Source: Xanthostigma xanthostigma
Taxonomy: Eukaryota > Arthropoda > Insecta > Raphidioptera > Raphidiidae
Length of the DNA: 64,000 nt
Reading direction: 5' to 3'
Assembly (NCBI GenBank): GCA_963575645.1
Contig: OY754466.1
Coordinates: 8,100,001-8,164,000, forward strand
Shown: positions 30,915 to 42,400 of the stretch, in pieces
How positions within the stretch are numbered: the first letter of the stretch is position 1
Layout of the letters: every line of letters starts with the position of its first letter
Made by a program: the position numbers and the translations under genes
The notes under the pieces: model-generated
Databases searched by the model: none
Seen by the model: only the letters and a program-made list of their open reading frames with translations
What the model was told of the DNA's origin: nothing

Positions 30915-31079
30915 CAATTTACATGGCTCAAATTAAGCACAAGTGCTTCTACGTCAGCTGATCTGGAATACTGATCCTGTATTTGTTTATTTCCAATACA
31001 ATTCTATTTTATTTGTTATTCAATTAATATTTATTACATATGTATATTGGATTAAAGGAATAAAATAAAATTTCACCTT

Positions 31080-31402
31080 ATTCTTTTAAAAATTGTATTT
31101 CTGCTTCTCTTTCTTCGATGTAATTCCCTGATTTCTTCGATGATAGGATTGGTTGATGTACTTGCATTCAATCTGAATAAAGTATCTGTTTCAAAAACTT
31201 TGTCTTTTTCTATGACGTTAACATGGGCGTACCTAGCTTTTAGCCCAGGAGGGGGCAAATTAGAATTTTCTTAAGCCGGGTCCCCCGTGCTTGTTTTTTG
31301 CCCTCCTGGATACGCCAGTGCTTATGGCCTAAAAAAAGACAGAAGTATATGTTTGCACTCTAATGGTTCGATTTCGATTTTATTCCTATGCTCAGTATAG
31401 AA
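31080..31402 (-). repeat. interspersed repeat, copy 2 (inverted)
   Basis: It is the inverted counterpart of 26756-27060 and 37108-37470, with CTGGATACGCCAGTGCTTA and GATTTTATTCCTATGCTCAG. A 61-codon minus-strand frame (31073-31258) exists here, but the matching frame in the 37-kb copy is broken, so it is not taken as a gene. Confidence 0.6.
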
Positions 31403-31405
31403 TAA

Positions 31406-31618
31406 GGCCTAGTTTATATGAGAGGCGTTCAACGCGCGTTGGCCCAACGCGCGTTTACAGTTTCTATACAATTGTATAGAACTGTTTATATGATAACGCG
31501 CGTACAACGCGCCGCCAACGCGCGTTATCATATTATAAACAGTTCTATACAATTGTATAGAAATTGTAAACGCGCGTTGGGCCAACGCGCGTTGAACGCC
31601 TCTCATATAAACTAGGCC
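31406..31618. mobile_element. Harbinger-type palindromic MITE, copy 1
   Basis: GGCCTAGTTTATATGAGAGG and complement bound a 213-bp near-perfect palindrome rich in AACGCGCGTT. It is flanked by TAA at 31403-31405 and 31619-31621, a TWA duplication as in PIF/Harbinger. Both-strand open frames here are palindrome artefacts. Confidence 0.8.
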
Positions 31619-31670
31619 TAAAAGTATAATATGATAAAAGCCAGAGAACAGACTCGAAATAGTCACCGTC

Positions 31671-31750
31671 CTGCGCAGGTAGCTAAAACGTGTTCCAAAA
31701 CCGATACAAACAGTTCCGTTTTAGCTACTGCGCATGACGGTTGGGTGTCG
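31671..31750. repeat. fragment of the GCGCAGTAGCTAAAACG MITE family
   Basis: It contains GCAGGTAGCTAAAACGTGTT and the inverted TTTTAGCTACTGCGCATGAC, the core seen at 18362, 21677 and 50510. Confidence 0.55.
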
Positions 31751-32165
31751 TTTATTATTATATTTTTGAAATGATTTTGTTCCATTCTTATAAAATCTAG
31801 TGTTTTCAAAATTGTCCGTGCTATCTGCACATCGATGGTTTTGGGTTTTTAATGAAGTAAGATATCAACTTCAACCTTCACAGAGCCTTGTCTGTTTACA
31901 CTCACACGACGAGTTGCTAGGCAACCGCGGTGACCATGGTAATCGTCGCACGTGTAGCTTCGAGGCCAGACGTCATGTCGTTCTTAAACCCTTAATGAGC
32001 CTTGTAGTGTTGAATGCTTTTCTTTTTTAATTCGGAATTATGCATGTTTTTTTTGTGCTAGATTAATAGAGCAGTAAATTTTCAAAAGAATGACACACAA
32101 TTTACGTCATTCTGATTTGTAATAAAATACAAGCTTTGAATTATTTATATCGGTGATCTCTTTTA

Positions 32166-32375
32166 GGCCTAGTTTATATGAGAGGCGTTCAACGCGCGTT
32201 GGCCCAACGCGCGTTTACAGTTTCTATACAATTGTATAGAACTGTTTATATGATAACGCGCGTTCAACGCGCCACCAACGCGCGTTATCATATAAACAGT
32301 TCTATACAATTGTATAGAAATTGTAAACGCGCGTTGGGCCAACGCGCGTTGAACGCTTTTCATGTGTGCTAGGCC
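32166..32375. mobile_element. Harbinger-type palindromic MITE, copy 2
   Basis: Same family as 31406-31618, flanked by TTA at 32163-32165 and 32376-32378. The right end has drifted (TTTTCATGTGTGCTAGGCC). Confidence 0.8.
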
Positions 32376-32756
32376 TTAATCTTACCAGACAGATATTTGA
32401 AAACAGGCTGGTTAAAAAAAAGTTTCCTACGAAAGTTGTACGGTTTTTATGAGGACATCGTTCGGGGGCACAATCATCCGCCTTACCCTCAACCCTCCTC
32501 TTTCGTAAGTCGAATTTTTTAAATAGCAACCCCCATTTTTTATGACGTATTTTGATTGAGTTGGCAAAAAAATACAATTTTCATTGGAAACTTTTTTTTC
32601 GAAAATGCAAATCTGTCAAGTTACCGAGCTGTCAAAAACAATTTTTTTTAAAGTTCAATGCGAAGGTAGTTGAGAAAATTACAGGTGAAAATTAATTTTT
32701 CTTGAGTATTTCATGGACAGAACGGGATTTTCAACCAAACAAACAAACTTTTCAGC

Positions 32757-32913
32757 TTTATACATTAGTATAGATGTAGCTTCAGGATGGATATAGGCTA
32801 TGATATATTATCGCATTAAAATAAAATCGCTTTTCGTGGAGACCAGTTTTGCAACATAAATCGACGAAAAAACGGTGGCAACTCGAGCGAAGCCGGACCG
32901 GGCCTCAAGTAGT
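32757..32913 (+). mobile_element. Helitron fragment
   Basis: It begins with TTTATACATTAGTATAGAT and contains GCTTTTCGTGGAGACCAGTT, TCGACGAAAAAACGGTGGCA and GAGCGAAGCCGGACCGGGCC, the plus-orientation counterpart of the 7715-8362 Helitrons. The terminal CTAGT has decayed (TCAAGTAG). Confidence 0.65.
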
Positions 32914-33094
32914 TATAAGCCATAAGGTAATATTGACAAGGCTGTTTACCCACACGCTGCAAAGTCGAAGTAACTCCGATTTACAAACAAAAACATCGGT
33001 TAAACCCAGCGATTTATCCGTTCAATCCAAAATGGTGAAACGTATTTATAATTTCATAACAAATTAATAACACGATTTTCATTTTATTTTTCAG

Positions 33095-33207
33095 ACGATG
33101 TCTACAGCGTAAAACAATAATGGATCGGTTAAATTTAAAACAACACATCGAAAACAGCACAACATCGTAAACAAAAACAAAAGCGAAAACAAAAAGCGAC
33201 GGCAACA
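33095..33207 (+). other. RNF19 5' UTR part of first coding exon
   Basis: It begins right after a good acceptor (ATTTTATTTTTCAG at 33081-33094), so at least one non-coding exon lies upstream. It contains an upstream ATG (33120) with a 16-codon frame that stops at 33170 before the main start. Confidence 0.6.
33120..33170 (+). CDS. upstream ORF in RNF19 leader
   Basis: ATG to TAA, 16 codons, out of frame with the main start and ending 37 nt before it. Short leader ORFs commonly lower or regulate translation of the main frame. Whether this one is translated is unknown. Confidence 0.35.
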   Translation: MDRLNLKQHIENSTTS

Positions 33208-33436
33208 ATGAGAAAGACGTCGCATCAGTCTGTCGCCGCCGCCGTCGACGGCGGCGGGGGCGGAGACCCGACGGGGGGCGGCGCGTGCGGTCAGCAGCAA
33301 CAGCAGCAGCGCAAACGGGGTCTGTCGAGATTCAGTCTCAGAAGACTGCTGTACGCCAGTCCGCTCGGCGGCCGACGGGTTGCGAGGAACACCTCGTCCG
33401 GGTCGTCCAAGTCGCAAGCAAGCAGACAAACTTCAG
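33208..33436 (+). CDS. RNF19: RNF19 exon 1 (N-terminus)
   Basis: Residues 1-76 plus one base. The ATG context GGCAACAATGA is favourable, and an in-frame TAA at 33136-33138 rules out a longer frame upstream. The exon encodes a Gly run (GGGGG), a Gln run (about 29-34) and a basic Ser/Arg segment [13 protein letters not shown]. That basic segment resembles the start of vertebrate RNF19 proteins. The donor is CAG/GTATAC. Strongly GC-rich compared with its surroundings. Confidence 0.9.
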
Positions 33437-36400
33437 GTATACCTATGTCCTATACAGATTGTATCAAATCAAAACGGTCCATAGAACATTCTGTGTGTAA
33501 GACAGAGACGATATTATATAAAGAACTAAAGCAGTAAGTAAGAATGAGATAAATGATCGCTAATAGTTATAGTGGTTATACAATCTGATAGTATCATCTT
33601 TGTTTTCTACAGTAAAAATAACAATTTTATCAAATGTCAGTATTCACTAGTGAAATTATTGATAAAATGGCTATTTATTATAATCGATTAAGATATTGTT
33701 TGGCAGAACGTGGAGGTTTTTTTGAACATTTAATAAATTAATTATTAAAACTTTTGTACCAGATATAAATAATAATACGAATTAATATTACGGTTTAGTT
33801 GTTTTAATTGATAAATTGGTAAAAAGATTTACAGTGTACGTAATTATTTATTTACCTAATCACAATAACTATTAGCGATCATTTATCTCATTCTTACTTA
33901 CTGCTTTATATATCGTCTCTGTCTTACACACAGAATGTTCTATGGACCGTTTTGATTTGATACAATCTGTATATAAAACAATTGATACGCACTTTCCTAA
34001 AATGATTATTTTGACGTCGGATGCGTCAACAAAAAAGATTATTTAAAAATGTTCAAGCCTATTGTTTTAAAAAGCAGTAGTAACGGACTCTTGTCAGATC
34101 TGTACGTGCGCAGCACGTTTGTTATGGTTTTTTAAATGTTCAAGACGTGTACTGCTGTAAAAAGCACTACTAACGGACGCTTGTTAGATCTGTTCGCGCC
34201 TAGCACATTTGTTATGGTTTTAGCGATTAATTTTTTGTCTAGAGCAGCGCCCCCTGGGGCGTTATTATCGTAATATCTATCTAAGAACCATCGCAGACGA
34301 ATTACAAACCCTTTACAGAAAACCGCATCTGATTTGATCAAACCGTTTTCCAGATAAATGGCGACATTCGAATGCACAAACAAACAAACAATCTCTCAGG
34401 CTAAACGCATATACCTGCTCCGTTCCCTTGTAGGTAAAATGAATTGAAACTTCGGAACACAAAAATACAATGTTTATATGAAAATAACCACTACAAATGC
34501 CTGCCTGCGATTTGCGGAGCCAATCAGCTGTCGTATTTTAACCTTGAACAAATGGCGCCAAATTTGAAATCTGAAAATTCGCATTCTAAAGCGGGTTCGA
34601 AACGTTTTTTTCCGCTAGCTTTTTGTGTCTCAGACAAACCATGTGTATAGATCATATCATGCATGATTTAATTTAGATAAAGGTTTGGTGATATTGACAA
34701 CTAGCAAAACCTGTTAAAAAAAAAAACAATATTTTTATCGTAGAAATAGAGTTAAAAATTTAAACGACCAAAGTCCAGTCTTCATAGTCTCTTAGCTTAT
34801 CAACCGGCCGTGAAAAGCGCACGAAATATTTTTGTAATTACTAATTGCTAATAAATAATTATTATTAAGTAATGGTGTGTTGTTCGTAATACAGTGAATT
34901 TATTTTTATTATTAAACATAATTTAACACATTGTTAATATACGGGATATTACAAAAGTATATAAACACACTTCCAATCGAGGACGGAATCCCACATTCAG
35001 GCAGGGAGGGACCCAAAGCGAAATTAATTTAAACTTATGAAAAGTAGTCTTTTTACCCGGCTACTTCATGCTGCGTACAGCGTAAGCTGGTTTTCTGCAT
35101 TTTAATAGTCGGGTTTTAGTTTTTTGAACCTTTATTTTCCTTATTACTTTCACTACAAAACACTAATTGGCACTCATTCAAAAGGCTATTTGATCCTTAT
35201 TTTGTCGACAGGAATTTTTATTTCGCTTAAATGTAATCGTTTCACAGAATAAAAAACAGCACTAGAAATTTTAAATATTTTAAATTGGCGCGAAAACACA
35301 AACCGCCATGCTTACCTACTGTGACGTCATTCTTGCAGTACCTATACATAAGCGGCTTTATTTCGCTTAAATGTAATCGTTTTACCGGATAAAAAACAGC
35401 ACTCGAAATTTTAAATATTTTAAATTGGCTCAAAGACACGAACCGCCATGCTTACCTACTGTGACGTCATTCTTGTAGTACCTATACATAAGCGGCTTTA
35501 TTTCGCTTAAATGTAATCGTTTTACCGGATAAAAAACAGCACTCGAAATTTTAAATATTTTAAATTGGCGCAAAGACACGAACCGCCATGCTTACCTACT
35601 GTGACGTCATTCTTGTAGTACCTATACATAAGCGGCTTTATTTCGCTTAAATGTAATCGTTTTACCGGATAAAAAACAGCACTCGAAATTTTATATATTT
35701 TAAATTGACGCAAAGACACGAACCGCCGTGCTTACTTACTGTGACGTCATTCTTGCAGTACCTATACATAAGCGGCTTTATTTCGCTTAAATGTAATCGT
35801 TTTACCGGATAAAAAAACAGCACTAGAAATTTTAAATATTTTAAATTGGCGCGAAAACACGAACCGCCATGCTTACCTACTGTGACGTCATTCTTGTAGT
35901 ACCTATACATAAGCGGCTTAGTACCGGTTGCGTGAGGTTCGATTAATATTGACTCACATGTGTAGGTATATGCGTGTTTACTACAAGTCTGACGTCACAC
36001 TTCAACCCATCATGGCGAACAGCGTTTTAAATTTTAAAATTGAAATAATAAAATCAACCTCTTGTTTTTCTGAATCCAAATCGATAATTTCTGATTCGAT
36101 AAATTATCGTATCGCATGAGTGTATCATTTATTTTGTAGTGTCACCTATTTTAAAATAAAAGTCATTTTCAATATATACATACGTAACTAAATCATGTTT
36201 AGTAATGAAATAAATTCACGCTTATTTTTGCGTACAGGTCGCGTGATTTAAAAAATAATTTATATTTTTTCTTATTGTTATTGAAAAACAAACTACTTAT
36301 TGTTCAAATTCGCTCGTTTGTTTTCAGAGAATGCGAATTTGTTTTTCTGTTGCAATTCTCCTTTGTTATTGAAAATATTAATTTTATGTATTGAGTCGTT

Positions 36401-39400
36401 ATGAGACTTGATTTGGCTTTTGTATGGGAATGTTTATTATTTTGGTGTAATAACAATATAAAAATATTGCGTAAGCGAATGACGTAAAACATTTACAGGG
36501 AAACGAAAAATTAATTATTTGTTTCGCAAAAAATACGCTGGTCGAGTTGTTCTTGAAATTCGCGTGATTTGTTTGTTTTGCATGTTTCTTATGTGCTGTT
36601 GGTTCGATTGTTGTGCACACGTGGTTAACTCCGCGACGCTCAAAAAATCTTAAACACTATAATTAATTATTATTATTATGATGTGACACTTATTATCAGT
36701 ATTTTCGTCAAGTGGAAACTTCTTAATTTTTCTAACCTGTCAATGTTATTTTTGAGCATATACTTTACAAAGGATGTTTAGTAAATCATGGCCATGACAT
36801 TCGTCAAAAAAACACATTGCATGTACCAAATACTAAAAATGCAGTAACGAGAAAAGGAGTCTATGTTAGACTGTTAAAAATTTTTAATAAAGTCTCAGAA
36901 GAAATTAAGAAGCTAGATTATAAACATTTTGAAAAAAAGTTAAAAATTCACCTGATAAATAAATGTATATACAGTATTGATGAATTTTAAATAATTTTAA
37001 TTGATATAGAGGTATTGTTGAAAATTGTTGTTAAATTATTTGTATGACACGTTTTATGCCCGATGGGCAAAAATGAAATAAATATATATGTTATGTTATG
37101 TTATTCTATACTGAGCATAGGAATAAAATCGCAATCGAACCATTAGGGTGCAAACATACACTTCTGTCTTTTTTTACGCCGTAAGCACTGGCGTATCAAG
37201 GAGGGCAAAACAAGCACGGGGGACCCGGCTTAAGAAATTTCTTATTTGCCCCCTCCTGGGCTTAAAGCTAGGTACGCCCATGTTAACGTCATAGAAAAAG
37301 ACAAAGTTTTTGAAACCGAGATACTTTATTCAGATTGAATGCAAGTACATCAACCAATCCTATCATCGGAGAAATCAGGGAATTACATCGAAGAAAAAGA
37401 CGCAGATATATTTTTGATACGCTTTGTTGCGTTCGCTCACCGCACATTGATTAGATAGACAGTGATTCAAATAGTAAATTATTAAATATATGTTTTTGAG
37501 TAACCCATCTTTTGGCCAGTGCAGTTTTGTTTGAATTAATTTAAATAAAATTATAAGACCTTGTTTGTTTATGAAAATAATATGAAATGATGTGTTCAAA
37601 TATTTGTTATGTTGAAATATTTTTGTGAATTTACACAATTTTATTGTTTTATCTGTTGACGTGAAGAGGTAAACAATCTGTTTAAACATTTGAAATATAT
37701 CCAGTTTTTTTTTTTTTTTTGCAATTGAACTTTTTCAAGGTAATCATCATATTAACTATTTTAATTTGTACTTTTTACTTTTACGTGAAATAGCCGTTAC
37801 TTATATTATTTTCGAGTTAAAATCCAAATAATTAAAGGCATCTTTATTTTTTAAAATTCTAATTAGTCTAAATTTATAGCCATTTAGACGGTAATTTTAG
37901 GAAAAAAAAATTGGTTGTCTGTAAAGTCGGTTTACGGACGATAGTTTTACGTGATAACGTATTCCGTAATACATAACCTAAATTTTAGTAGCTGTCAAAC
38001 TTGGGCCGAAGCATACTGCGCTCTCGCTTGCACGCACAGGGTCGTGCGTGCAACTGGTGTTTCATCAATTTATAAGACGTTATCACGTCAAAAAGTCGGC
38101 TTGGAAGAAACGAGGTTTTGCGCGAAGCTTCATTTACGTGAACGTCAGTTTTCAGCGTCTAAACATCAGTTGCAGAGAGAAATCGGTATCTCCCGAGTCC
38201 AACTAAGTAAAACCTATCGTATGGGCTATGTGCAGGGAGGCGGAGTTTCGATGCGAGCGTTTGTGGTGAGCACTAGGGGAAACTTCAAGCTCATATTTTC
38301 CGTATGTCAGTGAGCAATGTTTATTAAAAGTGAAAATAGTTACAAATTTATGAAGTTTTTTAATTACAAAGAAAACATAGGAAAACTAAGCGATCTGGAA
38401 ATGCTTGTTGTGTTCCGGGCTGTTGCGCTGCTGATGGCGATTTAAGTAAAATAAAGACCATTGGCGCCCTAATTTGACGTTCCTCTGTCAGTGTAAACAA
38501 ATAAACATCAGTGTTTCTTATTACATTTTTTTTTTTTTGACTCATCATGGCCAACTATCACCTTAGAAACATGTCGCGATTTCCATAAAAAGTGAGTTCA
38601 ATAATTCTCTATTGCCCACTAGCGGCGCTAGTAGGCTTCGTGCACACAGCCTATACCCAGTGTAAAGGATATCAATTGACAGTCTACCGAGTTTCATTAA
38701 AATCGGTTCATCCGCGGCAAATTCATCGTATGGAGCTCTCCCTTATTTTAAAAAAGCTTCACGTTGTAGTTTCATCTTTATAAATCACGCAGTAAAGAGA
38801 TATTTGTTTTATTCGTGTATGTTCTTGAGTTAACTAACCTAACTTAAATTGATTAAATACCAAATTAATATTTTTTGCCCGTTATGCCACTGATTACAGA
38901 CAACAATCTCGTTACAATTTCATTTAAATATGAACATGCGCTAAATCCAGCTTTTTGTAAACATTGTACTACAACAACAAATTCAAGCTGTTTGAATTGT
39001 TTTTCATAATTTTAATTTCGTAGTCATATTGGTTCGTCATTGCATAATTTTTTTTTCCTTTTGTTTCAGTAAAAGATGCCACGACAGATTCTCGCGGTAG
39101 CACATCGTCCGGTCCGACCGCAGTCGTAACGGTTATCCGTACCGGTGGACACCTGAGCGACGAAGCCAGGTCCGTCGTCGGTGAGCTAAGACAAGCGATC
39201 AGTCGCACGTCGGTGTTCACGACCGGAACAACTAAAGTAGGTTATCAATAGAGCTGTAACAAACTGTATGTATTCGTTACTGAGTAACGAGTACATCGTC
39301 TGACTCGAAGTAACGAATCGTTACTTACAAATTCATTTCGTTACTCGCATCTGTCGTATCCATAACCGCATCAGACGAGTCGAACTGATATGGAGTCAGT

Positions 39401-42400
39401 TCGACTCGTTTGATGCGGTTATACGTTATACGAACGAAGTCATACCGTATCACGTATGCGACGCGCCACTATGCGATGGTACATGCTTGATTTGATGCCA
39501 GAGAACATACACTTCTTGATGCTGTTAGTGCACGATTGTATGTCGTATGAAAAGTAACGAGTAAAGTAACGATACGAAAGTAATGGGTACTGGTTCTTTA
39601 AGTAATGAATACATACGGGTACACAATTTCTCGTTACTTTTACAGCTCTAGTTATCAATATCGAACTGACAGTTTTTAACGGAGTGGCCACAAACTCGAG
39701 AAAGTCAGATCATTTCTGATAATGTGGGAAACATAAAAATATTAATTTGTACGAATCCAGTACGATACCTCGATGAGCCCAAATTTTGACTTTTTTTTTA
39801 AGTCATAGAAAACGCTAAATTTTGACATTCCAAAAAAAAAAAAACTGCGGATTATTCACAAATTTCCTCAAAAATATGTAAAAACTTTTCGTCTTTCACT
39901 GTCATTTTTTTACGAGGCTAGAAATGCTGCTAGAAACGCTGCTAGGAGTTCTGCTAGCTGGTAGGCTGGGTACGAAGCTGGAAATGACGTCACTGCGGGC
40001 TCCCTTGCTAGCTCAGAAGATAGGTTTTATAATTAGAACAGGGGCTATTTTCCCTGCTAGATTTGCGGCTAGGTATAAGCAAGAACCAATCAGGAAGCAG
40101 TATCTTCACGTGGGCACTTGACAAACGCCCACATGGCGTCATTCTGCAAGACAACAGACACGTTTTGCTCTGTGTTTATATTCGAACTGTCACTGCGCGC
40201 GCTTCAGTTCTATCCACAAAACAAACTTGAAAAATAGTCTCGTGTGAAGCGAGCACTTAACAGCAATCAAAAAAACCTGCGCTAGAAAACTAGTAGGCAA
40301 ATCTAGCAGCGTTTCTAGCCTTGTGTGCAGTGGCCTTAACCAATCAGAAATCACATATATACATAAAAAACTGGTGTAGAATGACTGTATTACTATCTTG
40401 ACCACGTAATTTAATTTTTAAAAATCAATTTTCCGCACTTAAAACGGTTAATAATACTGTTATATGTTATTTAAAATAATATTGTGTATTTCCAATGGAT
40501 ATTTTGCACATTGAGTTATATCGTACTTTAACCATATTGTACATATTAACTGGCACAATAAGCGATCTACTTTGTTTCATTTGCATGTATGAAGAAAAAA
40601 GTAAAGGAAAGTTGAAACAAATGTGTATTATTGGCTATTTTGACAGTTTTTGTGTATTTTGATGTCGAAATACAACCGATAGACATGTTTTTAATTTCAT
40701 TTTCACAATTTTTCCCTATTAAATGGTACGTTTTAGCTGTGCGTAATTTTGTTTGACATCACAAAAAACGAATCGTTTTTTTGACGTGATAACGTCTTAT
40801 AAATTGATGAATCACCAATATTATAAATTGATAAAACACCGGCTGCATGTTCGAAAAAGTGTAACGTAACGTTCCTAACGCGTAACGTTCCGCCTGACCC
40901 TGTGCGTGCTTTTTGCTAATTTCTCGCTCAATTTAAATCAGATCGGTTTGAAACCAGTCTTAAACGAAAGAGGAGAACATTTTACATAGATTTCGTATAA
41001 CAGAATTTGCCTAAACAGTTTTTTTATACAAATTTATATAGAAAAATATTTTATACAAATTTATATAGAAAAATAGCTGTATAAATGCAATGTTGTGTAA
41101 TGCATGACGCGACGCGGTCGGTTGTCTTTGTTTGCCGTACATGGAAATTAGAAGCAAACGTAAATGTCTTGTCTTAACATGAAAACAGCTGCATTTCTAA
41201 TGTTTAATTCAATTTTTTGACATTAGTATATTGTGAAATGCAAAGCCTGCTAAGTTAAGTATTGGAATAACTAATTATTATTAGAACATAATACTTTGTA
41301 AGTTGCAAACGTCACTTTTGACATTTCTTATCATTCCGACACCAAGGATAAGCGGATTGAAACCAAATTTTGGGAGGTTTAGGTTATGTATTACGGAATA
41401 CGTTATCACGTAAAACTATCGTCCGTAAACCGACTTTACAGACAACCATTTTTTTTGTTTCAGAGCAACGAATGCTACACTTCCGGCGGAGACGTTGCGA
41501 GTCGGGGCGGCCCGCTCGTCGAGTGCCCACTGTGTTTAGCCGAACTGCCGGCCGACGAGGTAGCCGAATTGTCGGCGTGCGGTCATAAGGCGTGTGCAAC
41601 ATGCCTGCGACAGTATCTTCGCATTGAGATATCGGAGAGCAGGGTTTGCGTCGCGTGTCCGGAATGCGCCGAGCCGATGCACCCAAACGGTATGTCGATC
41701 GATAAGATGTTTAAAACTGAAAGTCGTACCTGAATTTGACAATCCTAAGAAGTTATTAGTTGATTTAACAAATTAAAACATGTAAATAAAATTGTCGACC
41801 AATTTTTTTCAGACCATACATGGTCTGAAAAAGTTTTAAAAAAGTTTTATTTATTTGAAGAGTTCTATTCAGACGTTAATCAAAGATTTAAATTAAAACA
41901 TGCTTGTGAAAAATTCAATTTGTATCTTTGCAGAAATCCGCGCAATTCTGGACGATCCCGCTTTATACGAGAAGTACGAAGACTTCATGGTGAGGAGGGT
42001 TTTAGCTGTCGATCCTGACACTAGATGGTGTCCTGCTCCCGACTGCAGGTAAGCTGTCGAGTATCTTGCACATATTCACTGGTAGATGTCGCCAATAACT
42101 GAACGATGTTGAAAAATGACTTCAGTTTAACGAATAACTGACGGCCATCGCTGGTACTCATGTCGACCATACATAGACGGCTTGCTTTAAGGATGTGTAT
42201 AAGGTCAAATTGTGTAGTACATCTAATTAAATTTTCAAAATCATAAATATATAAAAATTTTCATTTGCGAAGGCTTTGTGTTAATTTTAATTATTTTTTA
42301 TGGCAGATTTTCTAAAAATTTTCCTATAATTAAATATTATGAACAAATATTTAACATTTAATTTGACTACTGTGACTTTAGTCAAAAACAATCAGGCAAC

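Noticed and set aside
31073-31258. 61-codon basic minus-strand frame shared with other repeat copies
   Set aside because: The corresponding frame in the 37-kb copy has stop codons. It is consistent with non-coding repeat sequence or an old pseudogene only.
31409-32372. Arg/Ala-rich frames on both strands (RALAQRAF repeats)
   Set aside because: Translation of the AACGCGCGTT-rich Harbinger MITEs. Both strands give the same peptide because the elements are palindromes.
35242-35910. Repeated minus-strand peptides of about 65-82 codons
   Set aside because: They follow the 140-bp minisatellite period and differ as the DNA units do, so they are repeat translations.
37951-38313. 120-codon plus-strand frame
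   Set aside because: It starts inside the ACGTGATAACGT transposon and reads across its end into intron 1. No homology recognised.
41384-41686. Minus-strand 100-codon frame over RNF19 exon 3
   Set aside because: Antisense shadow of the GC-rich RING1 exon.
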